DNA of 64,000 bases, taken from assembly GCA_009617715.1 (NCBI GenBank), contig VTFK01000249.1, positions 1 to 64,000 of the forward strand. Direction: 5' to 3'. Source of the stretch: Plectrocnemia conspersa (lineage: Eukaryota; Arthropoda; Insecta; Trichoptera; Polycentropodidae). The first letter of the stretch is position 1; every line of letters begins with the position of its first letter. A program made the position numbers and the translations under genes. The notes under the pieces are model-generated. The model worked only from the letters and a program-made list of their open reading frames with translations. It ran no database searches and was not told where the DNA came from. Below are positions 12,380 through 26,360 of this stretch, piece by piece.

Positions 12380-12790
12380 ATTTATATGCTGTTAATAAAA
12401 TTGCTCACGTCATGGCAACAAAATATATAGGCATATCATATTATATACGATATAAGCAATTAGCGTACGATTCGATTATATCGATTACGGTCGGGGAGGG
12501 GGTTGGATAATTAAAAGCCCATTAATCTTTGGGGGCCATTATGTTCAATTCACTTAAAGCCTTCGCTCTATTATCCACACAATCATCCGTAGAATCGGCG
12601 GTTATCTAAGGAATGGATCGATTTTAGTTTTTATTGAGTCGAACCACTTCGAGCAAATGAGGGGAAATGATGGATACACCCCTGGCAATTTGGCATATAG
12701 AATGGGCGGTGTATAAAAAACGAATCCTACGCTTTGATAAATTAAACCTTATACGTTAACGTTTCTCTTTGTGTCTGAAAAAAATGCAAG
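12380..12790. other. GC-richer single-copy island
   Basis: Moderately GC-rich, with several TCGATTATATCGATTACGG-like and GATTA/TAATC motifs (12470-12600), no ORF and no repeat structure. The motif content resembles a homeodomain-rich regulatory element, but that is only inference. Confidence 0.3.
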
Positions 12791-13521
12791 GTCTATAAGA
12801 TAATATTTATTTTCGTTAAAAGGGGGCTTAATGTGATAAATCTTAATTTTTTTATTAGTATGTTTTATCATATCTTTACGATTTTCAAATGGGAAAATTG
12901 AGAAAAGTGTATTTTAATATAATTTCACGAGAATTGAATTTTTAACTTTCTTGTAAACTATTATAAAAAAATTTGAGGTTGGTGATGTGAATTACAAAGC
13001 ACCTCAGTTACATATTATATTTTTTTATTTTATATATATGAAACATTCGTATTTAAGATGAGAAAATATATATTAAATATTTAATTATTTATTACTTTAT
13101 TACAATTCTAGTCAATATGACTTGACAAGTTTATTCAATGATAGTCATAATATAAACGATAATTAAATCATTTAATATTAAAAACATAATTATAGTTGCA
13201 ATCCAAATTACTTTAAAATAATATATTTACAAAAAATATACATATTTTAAAATGCAATTTTTTATATTTTAAAATAAAATCACAGTTAAGTTGAAAGTAA
13301 AAATACTTATATTTTTAAGTCATATATTTATGAAAATATACAAAAAAATAGTATACAAAATATTGAAGCGTTCTGATTGTGAGTAGTAGCTTCGATCTTT
13401 TCGGTTGCGTTAGTTGATTATTTGTGAAGGACGTTTGCACAGCAAACTGTACAAATTGACCATTATGAATATCTCCTTCTGGAAGGCGTCAGTGCTTGTC
13501 CTTGAGAACGTGCTCTGGAGG

Positions 13522-14540
13522 TAGGGATTCTGAAGTGTCGGATTTTTTCGATTCCCGGGACTCGAGACCCAAACTTTTAAGGTCCCGGGAATTTCCGGGA
13601 CTCAAGACTTTGATTATTTTTCGTATAATCATGAAAAAAATTATGTTAAAAAATTAACTTAATATTATTAACTTTAATTAATTTATTATTATTAACTTAT
13701 ATTATTTGTGTTATAGGTACGATAGGTGAAAATTTATTAAAACAATTTATAAACACTTTATTTGATATTTATTTAAATTTAATTTATTATAATTTTTTAA
13801 TCGAAATATTTATATCAATAATAAGTTAAAACCTTTACTTTTGTAAGGAAAAATATTTTTTTAAAAACACCAAGGCGTTTAATGATGAATCACATAGCCT
13901 GTTCCTGGTTTTTGTGGCAAATATTCCAGATATAGAAAAAACTCTCTCGCTTTCTGTAGATGTTGGCTTAATTGTAAGCAATGATTTATATAAAAGCTCT
14001 AGATTCGGAGTTCGCTTAATAGTTGAATCTAATATCTGAAACTTTTTAAAGTTGAATTTTTTATTTCTAGTCGTTGAAATATTTTGGTGGTTCGTGCGAC
14101 AGAGTTGTGTTGATTGCAAATATTTTTTTTAAAAGGAAATTAACAATAATTTCGGAAGTTGATAAAGTGGCATCTTGACGACTTAGAGCTTCAACTGCCA
14201 GTTTTATAGGAGTGAGTACTTCACAAATATTTTCCAATACGTGAATGTTCGATTTATTCCAAATTTGGCCGATGCCAAGATCAATTAATGATTTTCTTAT
14301 GCAATTTCGTAACTTTCAAAATCTCGAGATCATGGGTAATAGGAATTCCACCTTGTCTTCATATCGAGACATAAATTAAGCTCGACATCAAATTCGCTCT
14401 TTACATATTTTTGTAAAATTGCACTTCGGAAAGTCTCGAGTCCCGGGTTATTAATTTTTAAATTCCCGGGACTCAAGACAGCAAAAAATCTTTGAATTCT
14501 CGGAAATAAATTCCCGGGTTGTCTCGACACAGAATCCCTA
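13522..14540 (-). mobile_element. Internally deleted hAT transposon with intact 8-bp target duplication
   Basis: Terminal inverted repeats TAGGGATTCTG (13522-13532) and CAGAATCCCTA (14530-14540) are perfect over 11 bp. They are flanked by identical 8-bp copies of TCTGGAGG at 13514-13521 and 14541-14548, the hallmark of hAT insertion. Just inside both ends are repeated CCCGGGA/ACTCGAGAC-type motifs, which may be subterminal transposase-binding repeats. The 1,019-bp body contains minus-strand hAT transposase remnants (separate entry). A full hAT is usually 2.5-5 kb, so most of the transposase is deleted. Confidence 0.9.
13835..14500 (-). pseudogene. hAT transposase remnant inside the 13.5-14.5 kb element
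   Basis: Reading down the minus strand: LDMKTRWNSYYP (about 14330-14370), a conserved hAT block. Then, in another frame, GIGQIWNKSNIHVLENIC and LTPIKLAVEALSRQDATLS (14150-14290). Last comes the C-terminal dimerisation region with LLTIKPTSTESERVFSISG followed by ATKTRNRL and LNALVFLKKYF, ending at the stop near 13835. The order is correct for hAT proteins. The DNA-binding zinc finger and most of the catalytic core are missing, and frameshifts separate the pieces, so it cannot encode an active transposase. Confidence 0.88.
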
Positions 14541-14749
14541 TCTGGAGGTGTAGGTTATGACAAACTTTATAGAATGCTTTTTAAAAGTTGAATTCAATTG
14601 ACTGTTTATTTTATTGCTAATTTCTTATTATAAGATTGACCTTTTACTATTTTTTATTCTTATAATATACCAGATATCGACAGTAAGTAAACAGCTTACT
14701 CACGAAAGGCTTGTTCCAAAAATTTTATTCGATAGTGGATTTATTTATT

Positions 14750-15080
14750 TTCATCCATCGTACACATTACACGGGTCCACCTGGTCCTCGATCAACCGGA
14801 GCGGCCCTCAAAAGGGTCACCGCTATACATAGGAGGCTCTCATTAATTTTTACCGAATCCATTATCCGCGTCCATCCATCATCGAGAGGGGTGCGCCTCG
14901 TGCACCCTTCCTCGATCGCAAAATAATTATCTCAATACAAACACTACATCAATCACGATTAACAACAACGCCGATCAATTCGTATTAGCGCCGGTGAAAA
15001 GCGGAAAGGGTTGGCCCCGCCGGAAAAACTTCGGGCCGTTATTCAACACCGGGACATGTGAGCCCTCCACAGGTACTCGA
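14750..15080. other. GC-richer single-copy island
   Basis: A conspicuous GC rise with repeated short words (catccatcg, gtgcgcctcgtgcaccc). The two overlapping ORFs here are short and have no recognisable domain. No transposon ends are visible. It may be a regulatory element. Confidence 0.3.
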
Positions 15081-15481
15081 CCAGTGATTTGGCATAATAA
15101 GCTTATGTGTGCATATATGTATTTAATTGCTATAAATAGAATAAACAAGCTTCATCAAATTATGACGATATCAGCAGTGATTGTTATCAAGCATAAATCA
15201 ATAAACGATTTTATATAATATAATTGTGAGTCACACAAAAAAAAATTGTTTTCTACCAATATCTAATGAAAGCACGAAAGTTTATAAGATAAATAACTAT
15301 AATTAAAAATTAAAAATAAATCTATTAATTAAATTAAATGTTTTATAATAAAATAGTTAACTTAGTGTATTTTTCTTGTTAAATTTATATGACTTAATTT
15401 ATTAAATTAACTTTTAAAATGGTATTGGTATTTTTAAAATTTATGTCTTTATAACTAATAATCTAATTTTTTATATATTTT

Positions 15482-15750
15482 CAGTGGCGTAGCTAGGGTA
15501 TGTGGCAACCAGGGTGATCATTAAAATTGCCACCCCCCCCCCATACATTTTTTGCAGGGTCATAAAATCAGCATTTTTAAAAATAATAAATTGTTTTTTA
15601 TTAAGCTGTTGTTATTTGTGGATTTATATATGTTTTAGTGTATTCAGGGTTGAGAACCACACTAGACGACTCCATCGCGAATATGCCGCCCCCAAGCAAG
15701 TGCCGCCCGGGGCGGTCCGCCCCCTCCGCCGTCCCATAGCTACGCCATTG
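15482..15750. mobile_element. hAT-type MITE
   Basis: Ends CAGTGGCGTAGCTAGG (15482-15497) and the reverse complement of CAATGGCGTAGCTATG (15735-15750) form 16-bp inverted repeats with two mismatches. Flanks tatatttt and tatttttt are near-identical 8-mers, consistent with a hAT target duplication, although the T-rich context weakens this. The interior carries a run of 11 C and a GC-rich gccgcccggggcggtccgcc stretch near the right end. At 269 bp it is non-autonomous. Confidence 0.75.
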
Positions 15751-16229
15751 TATTTTTTGTAATTAAAAAACTATTAATTATATTATTATTTATAATCTTA
15801 GTTGCTTGTCATTAAAGTGTTATAGTATATATTATTAAACGTTAACGTTTTTTTATCAATGATGTCGATTTTATATTTGAAAATCTTGATTGCATGTTCA
15901 GTACTAATTATAATTTATATAAGTCTTTATTTAAGTAATTTAACTACAGGCTGATGTGTTCTAAAAATTTTAAAACTATTTTATGACAGTTAACACGAAG
16001 TTGCTCCGTGCCATAATTCATTAAATATATTTTTTATAAATAAAGCAGTAACATTACATTATAAAATATTGTCCTTTTACACGATGTAGTTGCTTTAATA
16101 AAATCTAGTGAACAACCCGCTGTGTCGGTGAGTAGACCGTGATGAAAATTCTGAGCTACATATTGGTTATCATCAAGGCACGAAAATTAAAATGAGCTCC
16201 TTTTTCAACGTCCTTTGTTGGCCACTCTA
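15751..16229. other. AT-rich intergenic DNA
   Basis: I see nothing beyond AT-rich unique sequence in this stretch. Confidence 0.4.
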
Positions 16230-16620
16230 CAGTCCGAGCTCACATACACCGCCCTTTATTATTACATAACCGTTTTTTACTTTCGCAAAGTAAAATATGC
16301 GCCACGTTGGATAAAATTGTACTAAAATTCACGTAGAAGCACACACAGTGTGCAATTTTCCTAGTTTGAATTTCGAAAGAAAAACTCTTTCCCTGGTCAG
16401 GCCGTAGTACATTTGCACCCTGCAAACAACTAACTAATCACGTCCAGCAACGGCAGATGTTTTCAAGTTTGTATAAATTCGCTACGGCACTTTCCCATTT
16501 TCATTTAGAGTTTCCGCCTCGCCATCCATTGTACACCGCTGGAAACAATAACCGGCACAATATCGCTAGAATTGTGAAAATGTGAATATTAAATTCGATG
16601 GAAACGTCCTAACCATTCAT
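16230..16620. other. GC-richer single-copy island
   Basis: Mixed-composition sequence without sustained ORFs (the 61-codon minus-strand frame at 16240-16425 has no recognisable content) and without transposon ends. Candidate conserved non-coding DNA. Confidence 0.3.
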
Positions 16621-17069
16621 GACTTTAATTGGTGAATTTTATTTTAGTTTTTATTTGTTATTATTTAAAATATGAATCCATGATACACGAACAAACTTTT
16701 TGATGGCGGGTGTTTTTTTTTTCAAAAATAAACATACTTTAGTAAAATAGCAAACAGATACATTAAATGTACAATACTGGTTCATAAAAATACAAAAATA
16801 AATTATACAAAAAAAAAGATAATAAATTATATGTAGGTGAAATAAAATTCAAGGAAAAATACATTTTTTACAAATTTAAAAAATAAAGAAGAAATAAAAA
16901 ACATAAAAAAATATACATATATAAAACTTATACAATATTAAAAAGTTCTAAGCTAGAAACTAGTGACATTGCAATAAGCTTAACTGCATCAAACAATATG
17001 TGCTTAGGCATTTTATGTTTTGTCGTAATTACCGTTTCTTGAGTCTCGCGAGATACTTTTTTAGTATTA

Positions 17070-18064
17070 CAGGCGGCCCTCGACTTTCGGCGTTCGACTT
17101 TCGCTCAATTCGCTATTTTGCACATTTAAAAAAAACAGTTTAAAAAAAAAAAAAAAAATATATAAACACGAGTGAGAAACGGAAAAACTTGTGTTGATAC
17201 GAACAAAAATAAATCAAGGACTCATAATCACACGATTCAAGACAAAGATGGAAATTATTAGACGTTCTGATAGCGGTGAATCTTTTGCTTCAATCGGACG
17301 TTCGTATGATACAAACAGGTCTACGATATGTTCAATTTTGCAAAATAAAAATATAATTAAGAAATACGTTCAAAATTGTGGAAAATAAAGATTTATTTCC
17401 GCAATCTTTAAAGATATGTTTCCAAAAAAGCACAGCAAAAAAAAACATATATAAAATGGAAAGTCATCGTGGATTGATGACCAACATTAAAAAGATGTCC
17501 CTCTGAGTATTTCAATTATTCAAGCAAAAACTCTTAGTTTGCACAAATATTTGAAGGATAGATTAAAAAAAGATTTTAACACGGTTTTTCAAGCAAGTAA
17601 CGGTTGATTTTACAATTTTTAAATTTAAATAAATAAATGGTGTTCTTTTCATAACATTAAATTTACTGGAGAATCGGCTGATGCGGATAAAGATGCTGCA
17701 AAAGAATTTATTTCCTAATTATCCAAAATTATTGAAGATGGAGAACATTCCTCTAGCCAAATATTTAATGTAGATGAGACAGGATTATTTTGGAAACTCT
17801 TTAACAATGAAAAATATGAATGAAGCCTTCACGCACCTTGACAATTTTTTAAATATTATGAAAGATTGTGATCCCAATGGAGAACGCATATATCAAGTGC
17901 GTAGGGCGATCAATAAAAACATAGCAAGTTATAAAATACTATATAAAGAAAAAAAAAGAATAGTGGAAAATTTTCAAATTTTTTTACTTCCCATGACTTT
18001 CGTACATTCAACATTTGCACACATTTTCAGGAACCAATTATGTGCGAAAGTCGAGGGCCGCCTG
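17070..18064 (+). mobile_element. Deleted Tigger/pogo-type element with TA target site
   Basis: Perfect 20-bp inverted repeats CAGGCGGCCCTCGACTTTCG (17070-17089) and its reverse complement (18045-18064) are flanked on both sides by TA (17068-17069 and 18065-18066), the Tc1/mariner/pogo target duplication. The left end has a second CGTTCGACTTTCGC-type copy of the motif just inside. The 995-bp body holds + strand Tigger-like transposase pieces, so about half of a standard element has been lost. Confidence 0.9.
17190..17960 (+). pseudogene. Tigger/jerky-like transposase remnant
   Basis: At 17247-17386 the frame reads MEIIRRSDSGESFASIGR and SYDTNRSTICSILQNK, an N-terminal CENP-B/pogo-type helix-turn-helix. 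After stops, a WIDDQ and VPLSISIIQAKTLSL block follows (17472-17540). Then comes IFNVDETGLFWK (17760-17796), which carries the first catalytic Asp of the DDE domain. Immediately after, EAFTHLDNFLNI and RRAINKNIASYKILY (17820-17950) resemble the C-terminal tail. The catalytic middle between VDETGLFWK and the tail is deleted, so the copy is inactive. Confidence 0.85.
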
Positions 18065-18084
18065 TATTCGATTTGATAATAGTA

Positions 18085-18330
18085 ATTTTCTTTAATGCTA
18101 GGAATTATTAAATGTGTAAATGAAACTATGTTTTATATATTATTTTTATGACTTTATTTTAAATAACTTGCAGTTTATTTAAATTAGTATTACTTCACAC
18201 TTGACAAACATAAGTTAAAACAGGTGTGATTAATTGTTTATAAACATGGATTTTATTTCCTATAGTTAGCGCGCTTTTTCTAATAAATATTGATTTCAAA
18301 GCCGCAATGGCAAGTGTCTGAGAGGAATTA
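18085..18330 (-). pseudogene. Jockey-type LINE fragment, RT C-terminal region
   Basis: The minus strand reads IRKSALTIGNKIHVYKQLIT, PVLTYVCQV, then a stop and SNTNLNKLQVI. This aligns with the corresponding part of the LINE at 37947-42243 (RRSALSKNNKILLYKQLIR, PVLTYASPVW, SNTNN...NKLQVIQNKAVKIIYN). It is therefore an older, mutated fragment of the same clade. It begins directly after the Tigger element. Confidence 0.75.
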
Positions 18331-19089
18331 GTTATATGTATATAATTATAATTTCAATCAATCTTCACAGATCAAGTTTAATTAGACATTATTAGTAGAC
18401 ATTACAACATTTAAAAATATAATGGCATTAGGAAAATTAAATATCAAATGGGACAGGTGTAAAGTATACAAGGATATATTTATATACCGTCGTTATAACT
18501 GATATGAATATAATGAATGTTAAACCAAAAAATCTTTAAAATATGGATTAAAAGAGCATTTAGTAACCCAGTGTAATAAAAAAATAATGAACTAAATTGT
18601 TGCAATGTTCTATATATAAAAGATTATTATAAATTAATTTTACATAAGAAACACAAACCTGTTACTGGGATAATGATTAATGCACAGGGTTGTTTATAAA
18701 ACATAAAGAAGAGATTTACTTTCTGTAAATAGACGCTATTTTTAGGATTAACAGAAACAAAGACCACAAATAATATTGAAGAATATTTATTGTATATTAT
18801 AATATGATTAGATTCAATTTCAATTCTAGACATACAAGAGGTGTTATACTGTATATTAGAAAATATATAAATTATAATACGATATAAGCTAAAAAATATA
18901 GTATGAAAATTCCAAAGATTAAATAAGAAATGATCCAAATAGGATGTAAAAAACAATAAAAAAAATTAATTAACCTTAATCAGAAAAACGACATAATAAA
19001 TATGGAGATTAATAGAAGCATATAAAGATAAAAGATAAAATAAATACATAATACATTAATTGAATACAATACAATAATGAAACAATAAA
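18331..19089. other. AT-rich DNA, no feature recognised
   Basis: A 109-codon minus-strand ORF (18627-18956) is hydrophobic, low-complexity and AT-driven, and resembles no protein family. The sequence may include older parts of the adjacent LINE copy. Confidence 0.3.
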
Positions 19090-20150
19090 TAAAAAATATA
19101 GTGAATTTAAATCAGTATCTTTAGTAGAAATTCACAACCTAATTTGTAAATTTAAAAAGGAACAAGTATTGACGAATTTAAATAGAACTGAAGAAACTTG
19201 AAAATACTAGAAATTTAATTTTAATATTTAGTAAATAAAGCACTCTCCGAAGGATAAATACCAGATAATTTAACGATTGCAACTATTATACATATACATA
19301 AAAAAAAAAAAATGTAGAAAGGTTGAGTAAATATTTAAGAACAATTAATATAGAAAAAGCTTTGTATAGAAAATGTGATGAAAAAAGTATTAATCAAACA
19401 TTTAAAGGATTTCATTATTTCTTAAAATTATTTATGTGAAAAACAATCGGGATTCAGAGAAAAATATTCCACTGAGACTGCAATACAAGTAGTGATAAAC
19501 GATTGTTGGCAAAGGATACGAAGAAAATCATTGAAGCAGATTTCTTAAATTTTAAGAGAGCTTTCAAAACAATAGACAGAATAATAATGTTGAAGAAATT
19601 AGAAAATGTTGGTATAATAATTATTTTAAAAAAAAACAGCTAAAAAAAATTAAAGAGCAAATAATATCGCACGGTGTACTACAGGTGTCTAAATTTGGAC
19701 CATTGCTGTTTATATTATACATTAATATTATGGTTAATAATGTACAAAAGTGTAAAATACGTCTGTTTGCGGATGACACGTTATAGGTGATAATGCTTAA
19801 GTTGTAAATAATTTAAATAATGATTTAAGTATTATAAAAATATGGTTTGAAAATAATGTACTCAAACTTAATAAAATAAATATGTTAGATATTAATATAT
19901 AAATAGTTAAAGTATAAAAAAAGTAGATAATATAAAATATTAAAGAGTAATTGTAGATAAAAAAAATTAGGGAACATTGTAATTACATATAAAAAAATTA
20001 GTAGAAAAATAGATATATTATCCAGAATGAAAAATATGTTAATTAAAAACACAAGAAAAGTAATTTACAATATTATTATATTGCTCCATTTTAATTATTG
20101 TGCAAAATTATTAGATTTTATTAAATTAGATGAATTCATGTTGCAAAAAT
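19090..20150 (+). pseudogene. LINE reverse transcriptase remnant (copy 2 of the 7.4-8.8 kb family)
   Basis: Fragments in order: FKSVSLVEIHNLICKFKKEQ (about 19095-19155), NKALSEG...IPDNLTIATIIHIHKKKK (19235-19310), SGFREKYSTETAIQVVIND (19448-19503), FGPLLFILYIN (19690-19725), FADDT (19768-19782) and LHFNYCAKLL near 20090. The stretch from SGFREK onwards is clearly homologous at the DNA level to 7472-8290. This copy extends further 5' into the RT than copy 1, but it is more decayed and stops at about 20150 before the C-terminus. It is inactive. Confidence 0.8.
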
Positions 20151-20639
20151 TTATATTTGTCAGCTAAAAATTGCATAGTTTCCGATGACCGAATTTTTTT
20201 CATTATGAGACGTGATAGAGATTTTCTTTCAACCATCGCACGGAAGAAAATGTAGTTATTAACACATGATTCATGGTCCAAAAAAATTGGTGAAAATTGC
20301 AGAATAAAATATATCTGATTTACGAAACACACATATAAGAAATAATTGGTACATATTAACAAGGTGGTCACTAACGATGGGAATCTGATATGACACCGGA
20401 ATAAGAAGAAGTTAATGAATTAAAAATATTTAAATTCAATAAATCTTTACCTATTTTTTCATATTTAGAACACGATTTAGTGTTGTTGTAAGGATTGGCT
20501 TCGGTAAAGTTTTTCTTCTTCGCATTTTCTCAAAATCCAGATTTGGAATTGATATTTTGTGTTTACGTGAAATTCTTTAAGTTCTGAGTATAACTCTTAT
20601 ATGTATATGATAGATTCAATTTTTACTGTAAATATTCTA
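20151..20639. other. Unassigned AT-rich DNA
   Basis: An 81-codon minus-strand ORF (20126-20371) partly overlaps the end of the LINE copy. Its second half (RKSLSRLIMKKIRS) is basic but not recognisable. Confidence 0.3.
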
Positions 20640-21090
20640 GTACAGGACACATTACTCTTGTCGGCATGTAATGAACCATCCACATTCAGTTCGGTCATCT
20701 CGTTTTGATACATTGCATGTATTCACACATGAGTTTGCAGACATACCGCAGTCCATACAAACACATATACATATGAATATATATATGAACTGACACAAGC
20801 CCGACGTTTTATTGTCCACAATTTTCCGCATCAGTCCGTGTAAATAAACAAATGGAACAGCTAGCATCCACTTTCGCGTCGCGAGATTACTTTCAATACG
20901 AGCCGGCGCATAATAAAACCGAAAGCCGGCACTGGCTGCACATAAACAATATCCAGCCGGACAATGAGGAATCGGGACGAGGAGTGCATTGGACGCATTC
21001 TGAACTCATCCCTGATCACAAGGCCAATTCGAGAGTATATTGGTTTTCAATTGAAAGGGATTTATCTAAAAAATCGATTATTTAGACTAT
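20640..21090. other. GC-richer single-copy island with balanced codon-like composition
   Basis: This patch contains a 77-codon + ORF (20852-21085, hydrophilic, beginning MEQLASTFASRDYFQYEPAH) and a 71-codon minus ORF. Neither resembles a known domain, and no splice or start context makes either convincing. It may be a conserved non-coding element or, less likely, an exon of an unrecognised gene. Confidence 0.3.
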
Positions 21091-21589
21091 GAAAGTAAAC
21101 TTTTAAGCTCTTAGTATAGTTGAGACATCATATACTTATAGTGCCGCGTTGTCGTAAAAAAAGACAAACCTTTTATGTTCCTTGTAAAATCTCTACTTTT
21201 AAACACATTTCTAGTGTATTAAATTCATAAATTATTCATCCTAATTGTAACATAAATTGAATTTCACAAACAAAATTTTCCCTAAAAGCATTTGCTGGTG
21301 AAAACCCTACTATTTAAAAAATCACCTAAATTAAGGACTTATTATACAAAATTAAAAAAAACATTTTACAACCAGATAATTAGTAATAAATAATTTAATT
21401 TTTTTAATACCGATACGATTAGTCATTTTCAGGCATTTACAATGGTAGTTTTATAATAAAAATTATACTAATAATAATAATAACAATTAGAAGGTACTTA
21501 ACCAAATATAATATACATATATATTTGAATAAATTTACATCAGCAATTTCATTAAAGTGAGCTAAAATTTAAAGCGTTTTCAAGTAGTA

Positions 21590-21860
21590 CCGAAAATATC
21601 TGTTCCTCTAGGGGGTGCTCGCCTCATGAATAGTCGAGCCGCGGGAGCAAATTCTGTGTAAGAATAAAATTGTCATGGATTAAGAAGTTAATTAAATATT
21701 TTAGGGTTTTCCGCGTTGAGTTTCGCCTCCTTCAGTTCAGAATCGCACTCCTTTTGTCTAGGGGCGACGCGAGTTTAAAATTATGTCATCTGACCCCGAG
21801 GCGCGTTTGGAAAATTTCATTGTGATTTCGATTTGAATGTATAATATTAAGCTAAGTCAC
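21590..21860. other. GC-richer single-copy island
   Basis: Short GC-rich patch (ggggtgctcgcctcatgaat, gagccgcgggagc, ggggcgacgcgag, ccccgaggcgcg) with no ORF of note and no repeat ends. Confidence 0.3.
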
Positions 21861-22803
21861 CTCAAAGCGAAAGCTCTTCGATTTATTTAAAAAAAAAGTA
21901 ATTTAAAAGTCACATATTTTTAATAATTTATTTATTAAAAATAATATTAGTTTTTTCTTGTTTGTTGCTTAGTTTAGCTTAAAATAATCAGTGATTAGAA
22001 TAGGATAAGTAATACAGAACTGTTTTAAAATATAAAATTTGTAATAGATTACGTATTTTTTTAGGTGCGGCGATTTTAGCGCGCCGACTTTTGGGCGCCG
22101 ACATTAGCGCGCCGACGTTAGCGCGCGGGATATTATCGCGCCATTATTATTTTTTTATTTAATGAAAAGAAACAAAATACAATAGTTATAAACTTAAAAC
22201 ATTAATTCTGCAAAATTTAAACACATACATAAAAAAGGATTCATATAAACTATTTAATTTTTTTTAATATATACATATAACATGAAATCTCCTTATTTTA
22301 TTATTATTGTGTCAATTCTACTTTCTCCAAATCACCTCCGTATTATATAAATAATTGTACACTTCAAAACTACCTGGCAAAAGATATTCTCGTGTATGTT
22401 CCATGAAAATCTAAATTGCTAACGATAAGCAGTTTGAATATCATTAAAAAATTTAATCGATAAAAAAATTATGGATAGGTTTGGACAAGTAAATATGATG
22501 TTTTTTTGGCAGAAAAATGACTTGTAATTAAATGTTAAGATTTTAAATCAAATTTAAGTCAAAATAAAAATCAATTATTCCAATTGTGGTACTCATATAT
22601 GCATCTTCGCTTTTTAAACAGTTAGGCATAGATTGGATGATGCTGGACAATTACAAGATATACCGAAATGATAACAAATCAATACAATATCATTAAAAAA
22701 AAAAGGTTAGGTTGTTTGGTTCTACAATGAAAGTCAGCGCGAGCGGTAGCGAGACGCCTCCCTCTTTATATATAAATTTGTAATTATTAATAAATTGTAA
22801 ATT

Positions 22804-22844
22804 GGTGAATAATAATCAATGTTACACTTTGATTATCATTCACC
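22804..22844. repeat. Hairpin inside the GCGCGC-ended element
   Basis: Arms ggtgaataataatcaa (22804-22819) and ttgattatcattcacc (22829-22844) pair over 16 bp with one mismatch around a 9-base loop. Confidence 0.6.
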
Positions 22845-23004
22845 GTAGTGGTGGTCGTAGCGAAGGTCTAATAGTTGGCGTTGACAAGAGCTGTTGATTC
22901 AGCGTTGGCGCGTCAGAACTGTGAAGATGTAAACGACAGACGCCGTCGAACAGTTGTACCAATCTTAATAAGCGATAACACTATTGCCAACTAAAAAAAT
23001 TGAA

Positions 23005-23175
23005 TCTGACCATGTGTCAACATAAATCTTACCATTTAATATTAATTCTGACCGATCAGACTTCAATTCTGACCAATTAATATAAATTATGACAATCTAA
23101 TATTTATTCTGACCGATGTATTCTGACCATTTAATATAAATTCTGACCCATGCAATATAAATTCTTACCCGAAAA
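23005..23175. repeat. Degenerate tandem repeat with TTCTGACC core
   Basis: The core ATTCTGACC or a one-base variant recurs about eight times at irregular 15-25 bp spacing, mostly followed by an AATATAAA-type word (for example ttctgaccatttaatataaa). It sits just inside the right end of the 22.1-23.3 kb element. It looks like subterminal repeats or a decayed minisatellite. Confidence 0.7.
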
Positions 23176-23312
23176 ATACGAACCCAGAAAAATTATCTTA
23201 GGTATGTAATTTTTTTTAAATAAGTAGTTAAAAATATAAAAGAAACTTATTTTGCGCGCTAACGTCGGGGTTGTACTGCGCGCTAATATCCAACGCGCGC
23301 TTATGTCACTTT

Positions 23313-25959
<2,647 letters not shown>

Positions 25960-26220
25960 GTGTTAGATGTTATCTGTGCACAATGTCTGAAGAAGGAGGA
26001 CAGCGGTGGCTGTCGCAGCAGTAATTCACACTTGTCTGTGGGCAGACGTCTGTACCAACCGGACCGAGGTGGTTAAATGGCCCGGCAAACATCTGATTAC
26101 GACCCCTGGCCACTTTCCCCATTCTTTCCGAAGATTCTTTGTTCAGCCGAGCCTAATGCCGGTGTAGCGATTCGAATTCCGACTCGAAAGATTATACCGC
26201 GAAACGAGCGGTAAAAAATT
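25960..26220. other. GC-richer single-copy island
   Basis: Balanced-composition patch (gaaggaggacagcggtggct, ggcagacgtctgtaccaacc) without ORF or repeat ends. Candidate regulatory DNA. Confidence 0.3.
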
Positions 26221-26360
26221 GCAATGTTTCAAATACTGCGTAGTCATATTTTAAAATATAAATTTTGCTGCATAAGGCGATTTTTATATAGAATTATAAA
26301 AAAATATGAATTCAAGCATAGTAAATAAAAATTAGAAGATGGTATTAATATGTCCTAAGC

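Larger units (their letters stand above)
22064..23312. mobile_element. Unclassified element with GCGCGC-rich inverted ends
   Basis: The left end (22064-22145) is a cluster of GCGCGCCGAC / TTAGCGCGC units in otherwise AT-rich DNA. The right end (23254-23312) carries the same words inverted: GCGCGCTAACGTCGG and GCGCGCTAATATCC, mirroring CCGACGTTAGCGCGC and GGATATTATCGCGC on the left. The immediate flanks are T-rich (ttttttta and ttttttaa), so a target duplication cannot be judged. The 1.25-kb interior has no transposase ORF, but it holds a hairpin and a short-period repeat (separate entries). It is probably a non-autonomous DNA transposon; the superfamily is unknown. Confidence 0.6.

Noticed and set aside
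20852..21085. 77-codon + ORF with balanced composition, hydrophilic
   Set aside because: No recognisable domain and no supporting splice or start signals; balanced composition alone yields ORFs of this length.
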